A DNA stretch of 64,000 bases, taken from Methylovirgula sp. HY1 (lineage in GTDB: Bacteria; Pseudomonadota; Alphaproteobacteria; Rhizobiales; Beijerinckiaceae). Every line of letters starts with the position of its first letter. Positions within the stretch are counted from its first letter, which is position 1. Under the pieces are notes generated by a model. The model saw only the letters and a program-made list of their open reading frames with translations, did not search any database and was not told where the DNA came from. Location: the NCBI RefSeq assembly GCF_019343105.1, contig NZ_CP073764.1, positions 1,984,001 to 2,048,000 on the forward strand, written 5' to 3'. Position numbers and translations under genes: made by a program. This document shows positions 36,489 to 45,499 of the stretch, piece after piece.

Positions 36489-38357
36489 ATGCCTTTCGAG
36501 GTGGCGCTCAAAAGAAAGCGGATCATGCCCGTCTTGCCTTTCGCCGGAGCCGCCGGGGCTGAGTCCCGGGCCATGATTTTCCGGCTTCTCGCCGAGCACG
36601 GCCGCCCAAACATCGCCGCCTATGTGGCTGCCGTGCTTCTCATGGCGACCTCCGCCGCAGCCACAGCGCTCTCGGCCTATCTGCTAAAGCCAGTCCTCAA
36701 TCACATGGTCGAGGCCAATGGCATCGGCGAGCTTGAAATTCTCTCCGTTTCCATTGCCGGGCTGTTTCTCGTCCGAGGCCTGGTCACCTATTGCTATCTC
36801 GTCCTTCTCGCCCGCACGGGTAACCGCATCGTCGCCAGCGTCCAGGCCAAGCTCTTCGCGCATCTCCTGACGCAGGACATGGCCTTCTTCCAGGATCGCC
36901 ATTCCGGCGAGTTCATGTCGCGGCTCGCGATCGCCGCCGCCAGCATCCGGGACACGTTGCAGCTTTTGATCGTGAGCGCCGGACGCGACATCCTCACGCT
37001 CGGCGGCCTCATCATCGTGATGTTCGTGCAAGATAGCCAAATGTCGGTGATTGCCGTCGCGCTGATGCCGCTCGGGGCCTATGGCCTGTCGCGGCTCATC
37101 AAAAGCGTGCGCATGCTGGCGCGGCGCTCCTTCGACGGCTCGACGCAGATTCTCGAAATCATGCAAGAGACCGTGCAAGGCCTGCGCATCATCAAGAGCT
37201 TCAATCTCGAAGCGCTGATGAGCGCACGCATGCATGCCGCCGTCACCCATGTCGAACAGGCGGCAAACCGCATGTCGGCGAGCATGGCGATCGCCAGTCC
37301 GCTCGCCGATTTCTTCGGTGGCCTCGCGATCGCCATCGTGATCTTCTACGGTGGCTGGCGGGTGTCAGTGGCGCATGCCGACCCCGGCTCGTTCTTCTCC
37401 TTTTTGGCCGCGCTTCTCATGGCCTACGAGCCGGCGAAACGTTTGGCCCGCGTCAATCTCGAAGTCCAAAACGGCCTCGTCGGCGCCAAACTCGTCTATG
37501 AAATCCTCGACCGCCCGGCAGCCGAAGAATCGGGCACTCCCTTGCCGCCTCTCGCGATGTCGCAAGGAAGCATCCGTTTCGAAAATGTGTCCTTCGCCTA
37601 TCGCACCCACGAAAGCGTGCTCGCCGACCTCTGCCTTGTCGGCGAACCGGGCAAGACGACCGCATTGGTTGGCCCGTCGGGCGGCGGCAAATCCACCATA
37701 CTCGCGCTTCTTCAGCGCTTTTATGATCCGAGCCGCGGCCATATTCTGATCGACGGCACCGACATAGCAACAGTCGACATCGCCTCGCTGCGCGCCCAGA
37801 TTGCCTTCGTCAGCCAGGATGTCTTTTTGTTTCGCGCCTCGATCGCCGAAAACATCGGGCTCGGACGTCCGGGCGCCACGCATGCGGACATCACCGCCGC
37901 GGCGCGCAAGGCGCATGCGCATGATTTCATCATGTCTTTTTCAGCGGGCTATGGGACATCCGTCGGCGAACAAGGGATGCAGCTCTCTGCCGGGCAAAGG
38001 CAGCGCATCGCGATCGCTCGCGCGATCCTTAAAGACGCGCCGATCCTGCTTCTCGACGAGCCGACGGCCGCGCTCGATCCCGAGTCCGAACAGGCGATTC
38101 AAACGGCTCTCGAAGGTCTGCGCAAAGGCCGAACGACGATCGTGGTCGCGCATCGTCTGCAGACGATCATCGGCGCGGATCGAATCTATATGATCGATGC
38201 CGGCCGCGCGGTCGAATGCGGCAGCCATGCCGAACTCATCGCCCGCGATGGCAAATATCACGGCTTCTTTCGCATGCAGTTCGAGGCCGCCACGACAAAG
38301 GCCGCGGCAGGCAAAGCGCCGGCGGAGTCGCTCTCTGCACCGACGTCGCGCTCCTGA
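36489..38357 (+). CDS. MsbA-like lipid/LPS ABC exporter
   Basis: A 622-residue fused exporter half of the MsbA/lipid-flippase type. The membrane domain (about residues 40-345) begins with NIAAYVAAVLLMATSAAATA. The intracellular-loop motif MQETVQGLRIIKSFNLEALM is typical. The ATPase domain has Walker A GPSGGGKST, signature LSAGQRQRIAIARA (LSAGQ rather than LSGGQ), Walker B ILLLDEPTAALDPE and H-loop IVVAHRLQTIIGADRI. It lies next to a convergent O-antigen ligase-like gene, consistent with a surface-polysaccharide or lipid A role. Starts at 36489 or the internal MIFRLL (residue 29) are both possible. Confidence 0.87.
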   Translation: MPFEVALKRKRIMPVLPFAGAAGAESRAMIFRLLAEHGRPNIAAYVAAVLLMATSAAATALSAYLLKPVLNHMVEANGIGELEILSVSIAGLFLVRGLVTYCYLVLLARTGNRIVASVQAKLFAHLLTQDMAFFQDRHSGEFMSRLAIAAASIRDTLQLLIVSAGRDILTLGGLIIVMFVQDSQMSVIAVALMPLGAYGLSRLIKSVRMLARRSFDGSTQILEIMQETVQGLRIIKSFNLEALMSARMHAAVTHVEQAANRMSASMAIASPLADFFGGLAIAIVIFYGGWRVSVAHADPGSFFSFLAALLMAYEPAKRLARVNLEVQNGLVGAKLVYEILDRPAAEESGTPLPPLAMSQGSIRFENVSFAYRTHESVLADLCLVGEPGKTTALVGPSGGGKSTILALLQRFYDPSRGHILIDGTDIATVDIASLRAQIAFVSQDVFLFRASIAENIGLGRPGATHADITAAARKAHAHDFIMSFSAGYGTSVGEQGMQLSAGQRQRIAIARAILKDAPILLLDEPTAALDPESEQAIQTALEGLRKGRTTIVVAHRLQTIIGADRIYMIDAGRAVECGSHAELIARDGKYHGFFRMQFEAATTKAAAGKAPAESLSAPTSRS

Positions 38358-38375
38358 GCAGACTTGTTTCAGGCG

Positions 38376-39629
38376 TCAATATTCGGGCGCCCGAGGCACA
38401 CCAAACACATCCGTCTCGTCCTCGTCATCCGCTGCCGGCGCCGGTGGCCGCTTCGAACGGGGATGGGCTCTAAAGAGCAAAGCGAGCGCGATCGCCGCTA
38501 TGCCGTTCAGCGTCATCCACCAAAGCTCCGTCGTCTCGGTCCCGAAGATGGCGATGACGAGACCGGCAATAAGCGCCGCGAGAATGGCCGGCGCCGCATG
38601 CGCCGGAGCCTCACTCGCCGCGCGAAACACCGCCGCCATCAGAAACCCGAAACCGGCAGCGCCGACGACGCCAAGCTCATACCAAAGCGTGAAAATGATG
38701 CCGCGCGGCGAATTCGCCGGAAGCAGGCCGATTTCAATCCCACGCTGCGCCATATCGAGTCCATGCCCGGTGATGAAGCGCGGCCATTCATGCACGACGA
38801 GATCGGAAAAAACCGCCATCGATCCGGCATGCGTCGCATGCGCCAAAACGAAGACGAAATGCAGCGCCGCGGCGAAGAGCGGCGCGGCCAGCATGACGGC
38901 CAGCAAGCCATAACCCGCGACGCTTGCGACACGGGCGGGGTGGCTCATCGCTGCGACATAGATGAGGGCGGCGGCCATCAGCGCGGCGAGCGCGACCTGC
39001 GAGAAAGCCGCAAAAATGGCAATCGCTACAAGTACGGCGAGGCAGATCGCCATGATCAAGCGGTCGCGCAGGGCAAGAGCGCCCAGCGCCGGCCACAGCA
39101 GGATCACGAGAGACATGGTACAGCGCTGCGCCAGCGTGTGATCCGGATTGCCGCCGTGCACGAATGAAGCTGGGCCGAAAAAAACCATCAGCAAGGTCGC
39201 GACCGCGGTGAGCGCGACACCGAGCGGCAGCAGATAGATATTCGATATTTTCGTCCGCTCGGGCTGCAAGACGATCGCCAGCGCGGCGATGCCGCCGGTT
39301 AGCAAAGTGCGGCCGAGACGCGCCGAACCATCGCCGGGAAACAGGGTCCAGACAAGGGAAAGCGCGGACCAGAAAGTCAGGAACGCCAAGCCGACGCCGA
39401 TCGGCGTCATGAGTCCAACGGCAAGCCGCTTCGGCGCCTGCTCGCCACCGACGAGAAGACCGGCAACGGCGAGAATGCCGGCCCCGACCGGAAGCAACAC
39501 GTAAAGCAATGAATGCGACAGCGCTTCAGAAACCGGCGCGACCATCATCAAAACGATAAACGCAAGCCGCCGAAGAAGCTGCGCAGCATCAACAGCGGGA
39601 TCACCTAAAGCAGGACGCACGAGGCTCAT
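38376..39629 (-). CDS. O-antigen ligase / polymerase-like membrane protein
   Basis: A 417-residue polytopic membrane protein with about ten hydrophobic helices and a large loop containing HEWPRFITGHGLDMAQRG then LLPANSPRGIIFTLWYELGV. This loop arrangement, with G-H-G and N/H residues, resembles the Wzy_C (O-antigen ligase/polymerase) family. It may ligate or polymerise a surface glycan. The C-terminus is a charged cytoplasmic tail (ADDEDETDVFG). The start ATG at 39629 (MSLVRPALGDP) was chosen; the frame is open to 39782 through non-coding-looking sequence. It ends 18 bases from the convergent MsbA-like gene. Confidence 0.75.
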   Translation of the reverse strand: MSLVRPALGDPAVDAAQLLRRLAFIVLMMVAPVSEALSHSLLYVLLPVGAGILAVAGLLVGGEQAPKRLAVGLMTPIGVGLAFLTFWSALSLVWTLFPGDGSARLGRTLLTGGIAALAIVLQPERTKISNIYLLPLGVALTAVATLLMVFFGPASFVHGGNPDHTLAQRCTMSLVILLWPALGALALRDRLIMAICLAVLVAIAIFAAFSQVALAALMAAALIYVAAMSHPARVASVAGYGLLAVMLAAPLFAAALHFVFVLAHATHAGSMAVFSDLVVHEWPRFITGHGLDMAQRGIEIGLLPANSPRGIIFTLWYELGVVGAAGFGFLMAAVFRAASEAPAHAAPAILAALIAGLVIAIFGTETTELWWMTLNGIAAIALALLFRAHPRSKRPPAPAADDEDETDVFGVPRAPEY

Positions 39630-39858
39630 TCTGTGGGATCCAATTATAACGCCCACCCTTGGCCGAAATGCTCCCTTATCGCAACTCCGGTGGGGCCGAT
39701 GCGACAGTAAATTCAAGGATGTGCTTGATCCGTCACAGCCTGGCGGACAAGCCTTTCTATGTTCGCTTAATGTTCTTGTCAAACCCTGGCGATATGCTTA
39801 GTCTGTTGATTTCCACTGAGAGTTGACCCGGCGTTTCCACTGAGAACTGACCCGCCTG

Positions 39859-40671
39859 TTATGTATCTTTCGGGTCTCGTGCGATGGTCAAGTTCCTATT
39901 TTTCTCCTTCTTTGCTTTGGCCGCGTGTGCCGAGCTGTTTTTGAATCGGAAGCTGTCGTTTCCTGTCTCCAGGATGTGGCAGTGGTGGGTCAGACGGTCG
40001 AGCAATGCGGTCGTCATCTTAGGATCGCCGAAGACGCTCGCCCATTCGCTGAAGCTGAGATTGGTGGTGATGATCACGCTGGTGCGCTCATGGAGCTTGC
40101 TCAAGAGATGGAAGAGCAGCGCGCCACCGGATGCGCTGAACGGCAGGTAGCCCAGTTCGTCCAGGACGACGAGATCTGAGTGGACGAGGCGATTGGCGAT
40201 CTGCCCGGATCTGCCTTGCGCCTTTTCTTGATCGAGCGCATTGACCAGTTCGACGGTCGAGAAGAAGCGGACGCGTTTATGGTGGTGCTCGATGGCCTGC
40301 ACGCCGATGGCGGTCGCGACATGGGTTTTTCCTGTGCCGGGGCCGCCCACTAGAACGATGTTGTTGGCCGCGTCGATGAACTCGCAGCGATGGAGCTGGC
40401 GCACGAGCGCTTCGTTGATCTCGCTGCTTGAGAAGTCGAAGCCATTCAGGTCGCGATAGGCGGGGAGCCGTGCCGCCTTGAGCTGATAGGCCACCGATCT
40501 GACCTCCCGCTCAGCCGTTTCTGCCTTCACGAGCTGGGACAGGATCGGGATAGCGGCTTCGAAGGCGGGCGCCCCCTGTTCGGTCAACTCGCTGACGGCG
40601 TGGGCCATGCCGTGCATCTTGAGGCTTCTGAGCATGATGACGATGGCACCGCTTGCAGGATTATGATGCAT
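39859..40671 (-). CDS. istB: IS21 helper ATPase IstB
   Basis: IstB is the AAA+ helper that remodels target DNA and assists IstA. The 270-residue protein has the N-terminal helical domain ([18 protein letters not shown]), Walker [16 protein letters not shown], Walker [15 protein letters not shown] and sensor [17 protein letters not shown]. It overlaps the istA stop by 11 bases, as usual for translational coupling in IS21 elements. No frameshift is seen. Confidence 0.95.
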   Translation of the reverse strand: MHHNPASGAIVIMLRSLKMHGMAHAVSELTEQGAPAFEAAIPILSQLVKAETAEREVRSVAYQLKAARLPAYRDLNGFDFSSSEINEALVRQLHRCEFIDAANNIVLVGGPGTGKTHVATAIGVQAIEHHHKRVRFFSTVELVNALDQEKAQGRSGQIANRLVHSDLVVLDELGYLPFSASGGALLFHLLSKLHERTSVIITTNLSFSEWASVFGDPKMTTALLDRLTHHCHILETGNDSFRFKNSSAHAAKAKKEKNRNLTIARDPKDT

Positions 40672-42190
40672 GGCGCGTCTCCGCTGTTTCTCTCAAGGCG
40701 TCGTAGCGTTCGACATTGGCCTTCGGCTCCTTGGTGAGCGTCAAAGCCTGAGGCGCATCGACGGTTGGTGGGACGACGGGTTTGCCGTCGATCAGCCTAT
40801 GAAGCAGATTCAGCACATGCGTCTTCGTCGGAACGCCTGCCTCCAGGGCCAGCTCGACGGCCGAGAGCACAGCCTGCTCGTCGTGCTGGAGGACAAGCGC
40901 CAGGATGTCGACCATCTCGCGATCGCCACCCGGCTTCCTGAGAAGCTGCTGTTGTAACATTCTGAAGGCATCCGGCAGCTCGACAAAAGGAGCGCCATTG
41001 CGAAGCGCGCCAGGCTTGCGCTGAACGACAGCCAGATAATGCCGCCAGTCATAGACCGTCTGGCCCGGCCCATCATGAGAACGGTCGATGATGCGGCGAT
41101 GCTCGCAGATCAGCTGGCCTTCGGCGGCGACAACGATCTTCTCCGGGTAAACACGTAGGCTCACCGGGCGGTTGGCGAGGGAGGCCGGAACGCTGTAGCG
41201 GTTGCGCTCCAGATGGATGAGGCAGGTCGGTGAGACCCGTTTGGTGTATTCGACGAAGCCATCGAAAGGGCGTGACACCGCCATGAGAGCCGGGGCCTCC
41301 TCGGCCCAGATGTCAGCGATCGTTCCATGCAATCGCCCGTGCGACGTCTGCCGCCAGAGCTCCTTGCAGCGGTTCTCCAGCCATTCGTTCAGGGCATCGA
41401 GCGAGGCAAAGCGTGGGATGGGCTGCCAGAGTCTATGACGTGCATCCTGGACGTTCTTCTCAACCTGTCCCTTCTCCCAGCCGGATGCCGGATTGCAGAA
41501 CTCGGGTTCAAACAGATAGTGGCTGGCCATTGCCAGGAAGCGCGCGTTGACATCGCGCTCCTTCCCACGTCCGACCTTGTCGATGGCAGTCTTCATGTTG
41601 TCGTAGATGCCGCGCCGGGGCACCCCGCCAAAGGCCCGGAAGGCGTGATTGTGCGCGTCGAACAGCATCTCATGCGTCTGCAGGAGATAGGCGCGCACGA
41701 CGAAAGCCCGGCTGTAGCTCAGCTTCGTATGAGCCACCTGCAACTTGGTGCGCTCATTGCCGATGATCGCCCAGTCCTCGGACCAATCGAACTGGAATGC
41801 TTCGCCCGGTTCAAATGACAGCGGCACGAAGGTCCCGCGACCCGACGTTTGCAGTTCCCTCTGTCGCGCAGCTTTCCAATCCCGCGCGAAGGCCGCAACT
41901 CGATTGTAAGAGCCGTCATAGCCGAGGCCGGTCAGATCGGCATGCAACTGCTTGAGTGTGCGCTTCTGCTTGCGCGGCTTGTTGGCCTCCGTTTTCAGCC
42001 AGGCCGACAATCGGTCGGCGAAGGCGTCAAGCTTGCTCGGCCGCTCCGGGACCTTGAACTTCGGTTCCACGTCGCCCGAACGCAGATATTTGCGGACGGT
42101 GTTCCGCGACAGGCCGGTCCGACGCGAAATTTCTCGGATCGATAGATGCTCTCGAAAATGCCAGCGTCTAATCACGCTCAATAACGCCAT
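40661..42190 (-). CDS. istA: IS21 transposase IstA
   Basis: The DDE transposase of element A, 509 residues from the chosen start. The N-terminal helix-turn-helix is [20 protein letters not shown]. The catalytic core has [13 protein letters not shown] (first Asp), [16 protein letters not shown] (second Asp region) and [17 protein letters not shown] (Glu). The start ATG at 42190 has GGAG 8 bases upstream; the frame is open to 42241. The coding sequence is uninterrupted, so the element may be active. Confidence 0.95.
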   Translation of the reverse strand: MALLSVIRRWHFREHLSIREISRRTGLSRNTVRKYLRSGDVEPKFKVPERPSKLDAFADRLSAWLKTEANKPRKQKRTLKQLHADLTGLGYDGSYNRVAAFARDWKAARQRELQTSGRGTFVPLSFEPGEAFQFDWSEDWAIIGNERTKLQVAHTKLSYSRAFVVRAYLLQTHEMLFDAHNHAFRAFGGVPRRGIYDNMKTAIDKVGRGKERDVNARFLAMASHYLFEPEFCNPASGWEKGQVEKNVQDARHRLWQPIPRFASLDALNEWLENRCKELWRQTSHGRLHGTIADIWAEEAPALMAVSRPFDGFVEYTKRVSPTCLIHLERNRYSVPASLANRPVSLRVYPEKIVVAAEGQLICEHRRIIDRSHDGPGQTVYDWRHYLAVVQRKPGALRNGAPFVELPDAFRMLQQQLLRKPGGDREMVDILALVLQHDEQAVLSAVELALEAGVPTKTHVLNLLHRLIDGKPVVPPTVDAPQALTLTKEPKANVERYDALRETAETRHAS

Positions 42191-42239
42191 GTCGATCACT
42201 CCATTGCCCCCGCCAAAAACAAGCAGGGAGGGTTCAAAC

Positions 42240-43721
42240 ATGGGTCAATTCTCGGTGGAAATATCCCTCTTTGCCGGGTCAACTCTCAGTGGAAATCAAC
42301 ACTCCTTCGAACGGCCGACGCGCCGCAATGTCCTGAGCGCCGGCGGCCTGGCAATGGCCACGGCGACGATGATCGGCAGCCGCGCGCAAGCGGCCGCTAT
42401 TCCAGAGGCGCCAATCATGCGTGAGGCAAAAATGCAGCCGCCTCTGCATCCCTCAAGCGGCCCAGATTACAATCCGGTCGCGACGCTCAATGGCTGGACC
42501 TTGCCTTTCCGCATGAATGGTGACTGGAAGGAATTTCATCTTCTCGCCGAGCCTGTGGTGCGCGAAATGGCGCCGGGCATGATGGCCAATCTGTGGGGCT
42601 ACAACGGCCAGAGCCCTGGTCCAACCATCGAAGCCGTGGAAGGCGACAAAGTCCGTATCTTTGTCACCAATCATCTTCCCGAGCCCACCACCGTCCATTG
42701 GCACGGCATGGCCATCGTCAATGGCATGGATGGAGTCCTGGGCCTCACGCAGCCGGGCATTCCACCGGGAAAGACATTTGTCTACGAATTCACGCTGCCG
42801 CGTTCCGGCACCTTCATGTATCACCCGCATTCGGACGAGATGATCCAAATGGCGATGGGCATGATGGGCTTCTTCGTCGTCCATCCGCGCGACCCGAACT
42901 TCCGGCGCGTCGACCGCGACTATGTTTTCCTCATGAGTTCCTATCTCATTGAGCCCGGCAGCTACACGCCGAAGGTCAATGAGATGCTCGACTTCAATCT
43001 CTGGACCTTCAATTCGCGCGTGTTCCCAGGCATTGATCCGGTCATCGCCGGCCTCGGCGACAAACTGCGGATCAGATTTGGTAATCTCACGATGACCAAT
43101 CATCCGATCCACATTCACGGCACCAGCTTTCATGTCTCAGGAACCGACGGCGGATGGGTCGACGAAAAAGCATGGTGGCCTGAGGTCACGGTTGACTGCG
43201 CGGTCGGCCAGATGCGTGCGATCGAGTTCACCGCCGACAATCCAGGCGATTGGGCGATGCATTGTCATAAGGCGCATCACACGATGAACGCGATGGGCCA
43301 TAAGGTCCGCACCTATATCGGCGTCGACATGAAGAAGACGGCAAAAGCCATCGCCAAGATTGCGCCAGGCTATATGCCGATGGGTTCGACGGGAATGAGC
43401 GAGATGGCGGACATGGAGATGCCGCTTCCTGACAACACGCTTCCGATGATGACGGGCGACGGCCAGTTCGGCTCGATCGAGATGGGCGGCATGTTCACCG
43501 TCGTAAAGATTAGGCCCGGCTTGGCGAAGGACGATTACAAGGACCCCGGCCCGTACCACAATCCCCCCGGCACCGTCGCGCATGAATGGCAAGGAGATGC
43601 GCCGCCTGAACCGCCCGGAGATGCGCCGCCTGAACCGCCCAAAGCAATGAAGGCGCCCAAGCATGGCGCGGAACTCCGGGTCGTCGACCCGCGCCGTTCG
43701 CGGCGTACGGCGCGCGATTGA
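42240..43721 (+). CDS. Multicopper oxidase, Tat-exported, 5' end fused to IS21
   Basis: A periplasmic copper oxidase that probably detoxifies Cu(I). All four copper-binding blocks are present: TVHWHGM, MYHPHSDE, NHPIHIHGTSFH and MHCHKAHHTMNAMG (Cys and axial Met for the type 1 site). The natural N-terminus is a Tat signal, PTRRNVLSAGG with a hydrophobic stretch ending RAQAA. The original start codon is missing because IS element A ends one base before the codon for its Ser. An in-frame ATG inside the element end (42240) would add 21 IS-encoded residues ahead of the Tat signal; this is the start given. A 24-bp exact tandem duplication (43593-43640) encodes two GDAPPEPP units near the C-terminus. 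Confidence 0.85.
   Translation: MGQFSVEISLFAGSTLSGNQHSFERPTRRNVLSAGGLAMATATMIGSRAQAAAIPEAPIMREAKMQPPLHPSSGPDYNPVATLNGWTLPFRMNGDWKEFHLLAEPVVREMAPGMMANLWGYNGQSPGPTIEAVEGDKVRIFVTNHLPEPTTVHWHGMAIVNGMDGVLGLTQPGIPPGKTFVYEFTLPRSGTFMYHPHSDEMIQMAMGMMGFFVVHPRDPNFRRVDRDYVFLMSSYLIEPGSYTPKVNEMLDFNLWTFNSRVFPGIDPVIAGLGDKLRIRFGNLTMTNHPIHIHGTSFHVSGTDGGWVDEKAWWPEVTVDCAVGQMRAIEFTADNPGDWAMHCHKAHHTMNAMGHKVRTYIGVDMKKTAKAIAKIAPGYMPMGSTGMSEMADMEMPLPDNTLPMMTGDGQFGSIEMGGMFTVVKIRPGLAKDDYKDPGPYHNPPGTVAHEWQGDAPPEPPGDAPPEPPKAMKAPKHGAELRVVDPRRSRRTARD
43593..43640. repeat. 24-bp exact tandem duplication in the oxidase gene
   Basis: Two identical 24-bp copies beginning GGAGATGCGCCGCCTGAACC lie in frame within the multicopper oxidase 3' region, each encoding a GDAPPEPP-like unit. 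It is a likely slippage or recent duplication and may vary between strains. Confidence 0.9.
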
Positions 43722-43743
43722 AGTTATGACGAAAGGATCAGAG

Positions 43744-44241
43744 ATGCGTTTGAATAATTCGTTGGCGGGCACAAGGACGATCGCAACGGCATTCGGTCTC
43801 ATGGCTGTCATTATCGCGGGCCCGGCCGCTCATGCCCATGGAGATGAACATGACAGTTTTGCAGTTGGCCGACCCGGCGATCCAAGCCAGCCGGCGCGTG
43901 TTGTGAAAGTGACGATCGAAGAACATTCGGACGGCACCATGGCTTTCTCTCCAAAGACGCTAGTCGTGAAGAGAGGCGAGCAAGTCCGATTCGAGATTAC
44001 CAATACCGGCAAACTGACGCATGAGTTCATTCTCGACTCTTTCGCCCACAATGCGCATCACAAGGTCGAGATGGCGAAGAACCCGGAGATGGAACATGAC
44101 GACCCCAACATGAAGACATTAGATCCGGGAAAGTTAGTCGAGATCCTTTGGCGTTTTTCGAAGCCGGGAGCCTATGAATTCGCATGCCTCATCCCAGGTC
44201 ATTATGAAGCGGGCATGCATGGTACTGTGACCGTGAAATGA
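43744..44241 (+). CDS. Periplasmic cupredoxin-domain protein
   Basis: A 165-residue protein with a signal peptide (TIATAFGLMAVIIAGPAAHAHG) and a cupredoxin fold. Type 1 copper ligands are visible as His93 (in KLTHEFILD) and C148-x4-H153-x4-M158 in FACLIPGHYEAGMHGTVTV. A His/Met-rich loop (AHNAHHKVEM) may bind extra copper. The start ATG has AAGGA 6 bases upstream. It follows the oxidase by 22 bases and likely forms an operon with it, acting as a copper carrier or electron shuttle. Confidence 0.9.
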   Translation: MRLNNSLAGTRTIATAFGLMAVIIAGPAAHAHGDEHDSFAVGRPGDPSQPARVVKVTIEEHSDGTMAFSPKTLVVKRGEQVRFEITNTGKLTHEFILDSFAHNAHHKVEMAKNPEMEHDDPNMKTLDPGKLVEILWRFSKPGAYEFACLIPGHYEAGMHGTVTVK

Positions 44242-44272
44242 AGACTCTCCCGGTTCGATGATGGAGGTAACG

Positions 44273-44572
44273 ATGAAGCTCAAATCAATGCTTCTGATTG
44301 GCACGCTGAGCATTTACGTGGCCGTCATGCCGCGTGCCTTCGCAACCGAACCCTATGTAGGCGAGGTGAAGAAGGTCAACCAAGCGGAAGGCAAAGTCAC
44401 CCTCAAACATGGGCCGATCAAGAAATTCGACATGGAGGGTGACATGACGATGATCTACCGGGTTGCCAATCCTTCGATGCTGCAAGGCCTAAAGCCAGGC
44501 GACCATATCAGGTTCGACACCGACAAAGTGAATGGCAAATTCACGATCACGAAGATTGAAAAATCAAAATAG
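44273..44572 (+). CDS. CusF-like periplasmic copper-binding protein
   Basis: A 99-residue secreted protein with signal peptide (MKLKSMLLIGTLSIYVAV...RAFA) and the CusF small OB-fold: GEVKKVNQAEGKVTLKHGPI then GDMTMIYRV and LKPGDHIRF. His46, Met58 and Met60 match the CusF His-Met-Met copper ligands, but the Trp that caps Cu(I) in E. coli CusF is replaced here by an acidic residue in EGDMTM. GGAGGTAAC precedes the ATG. It follows the cupredoxin gene by 31 bases, in the same likely operon. Confidence 0.9.
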   Translation: MKLKSMLLIGTLSIYVAVMPRAFATEPYVGEVKKVNQAEGKVTLKHGPIKKFDMEGDMTMIYRVANPSMLQGLKPGDHIRFDTDKVNGKFTITKIEKSK

Positions 44573-44707
44573 GCTTTCAGGTTTTATTGGCAATGCAGAG
44601 GCTTTCAGCGCCAAGAGTGCTGGGAGCCGATTTGGTGCATCAAACATGTCTGGCATGGCTTGATTGCACGGCCTGCAGATCTGACGAGCTGAAGGAGGTA
44701 ATGGAAG

Positions 44708-45397
44708 GTGCAAGCTTCGAGATCATCGTTGGCGGCCTTTATGGCCGGCGCCACACTCTTGTTCTTGTCAGGTGCCAAACCCGCTTGGGCACATTCGGCT
44801 GTTCAAGCAAATGGACCTGAGGCGTGTCCGCAATCTGTACATCTTGGAATTGGCGTAGGTAGTGAGCCAATAACAATCCGCACGGATCTTACGCTCAATG
44901 AAATCGTGGCATTAGCCGCTCGAACCCACCGGCCCGCGAGTCACAGATCGCTGGGATTTTATCTCGGTCGGATTGCTTATAAAATAAATTGGCACCAAGA
45001 GGCTTCGAATATGTCTGGTTGTCCATCAATCATTTGGATACGAGCTTCAATTGCTCTTGTTGATCGAAAGATTGAAATTGCTCGAGACATCGCCGGAGAT
45101 CCTTGTCTGTATCAGAACGCAGTGCTTCATTATGCGAAGCACGCGAATGCTGACGAAGAGGCCTTCGAGCAATTTGTCGCCGCTATTGGAACTGAACTGA
45201 AAAAGCCGTCAATCTCTCTAAGCAATTCCCATGCTTTCGATCATGGCCCAATAGGTAACAAAATCGAGAAATCTATGCGTCTTGTCATTAATAGAGAGTT
45301 GCGGCCTTTGGATGCGGTCCGGTCAGCGGCTCAGAAATCCGTCGATACGCCAGCGCAAATTAGACTAATGAACGCCGCCTATGATCGCAACGGGTGA
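44708..45397 (+). CDS. Hypothetical secreted protein in copper island
   Basis: A 229-residue protein with a clear signal peptide (SLAAFMAGATLLFLSGAKPAWAHS) and a GTG start preceded by GGAGG. It has two cysteine-containing patches (EACPQSVHLG, SGCPSIIW) and PCLYQNAVLHYAKHANADEEAF. The last resembles a metal-site pattern of secreted proteins in which HExxH is usual, but here it reads HYAKH, lacking the catalytic Glu. I do not recognise the family with confidence. Base composition is clearly more AT-rich than the flanks, suggesting separate acquisition. Confidence 0.7.
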   Translation: MQASRSSLAAFMAGATLLFLSGAKPAWAHSAVQANGPEACPQSVHLGIGVGSEPITIRTDLTLNEIVALAARTHRPASHRSLGFYLGRIAYKINWHQEASNMSGCPSIIWIRASIALVDRKIEIARDIAGDPCLYQNAVLHYAKHANADEEAFEQFVAAIGTELKKPSISLSNSHAFDHGPIGNKIEKSMRLVINRELRPLDAVRSAAQKSVDTPAQIRLMNAAYDRNG

Positions 45398-45499
45398 CGG
45401 AGTGTGGACGTTGATGCGACTCGGAAAGGCGAAATCAGGCTCGGTGCGACGCCTATCTGAGGAATGTCGATTCCATTCAATCCATTTTGGAAATGCAAG

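Larger units (their letters stand above)
39804..42301 (-). mobile_element. IS21-family insertion sequence A (complete)
   Basis: The element is about 2.5 kb. Its ends are perfect 29-bp inverted repeats: 39804-39832 begins TGTTGATTTCCACTGAGAGT and 42273-42301 is its exact reverse complement. A second, subterminal inverted pair (TTTCCACTGAGAACTGACCC at 39834-39853 and GGGTCAATTCTCGGTGGAAA at 42242-42261, two mismatches) gives the multiple terminal repeats typical of IS21. It carries istA and istB on the minus strand, both intact. No target duplication is evident: flanks are ...CTTAGTC and CTCCTTCG.... The right end abuts the multicopper oxidase coding region. Confidence 0.95.

Noticed and set aside
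41952-43721. Oxidase open frame extended back into istA antisense
   Set aside because: The region before 42240 is the complement of istA; the usable start closest to the oxidase is the ATG at 42240.
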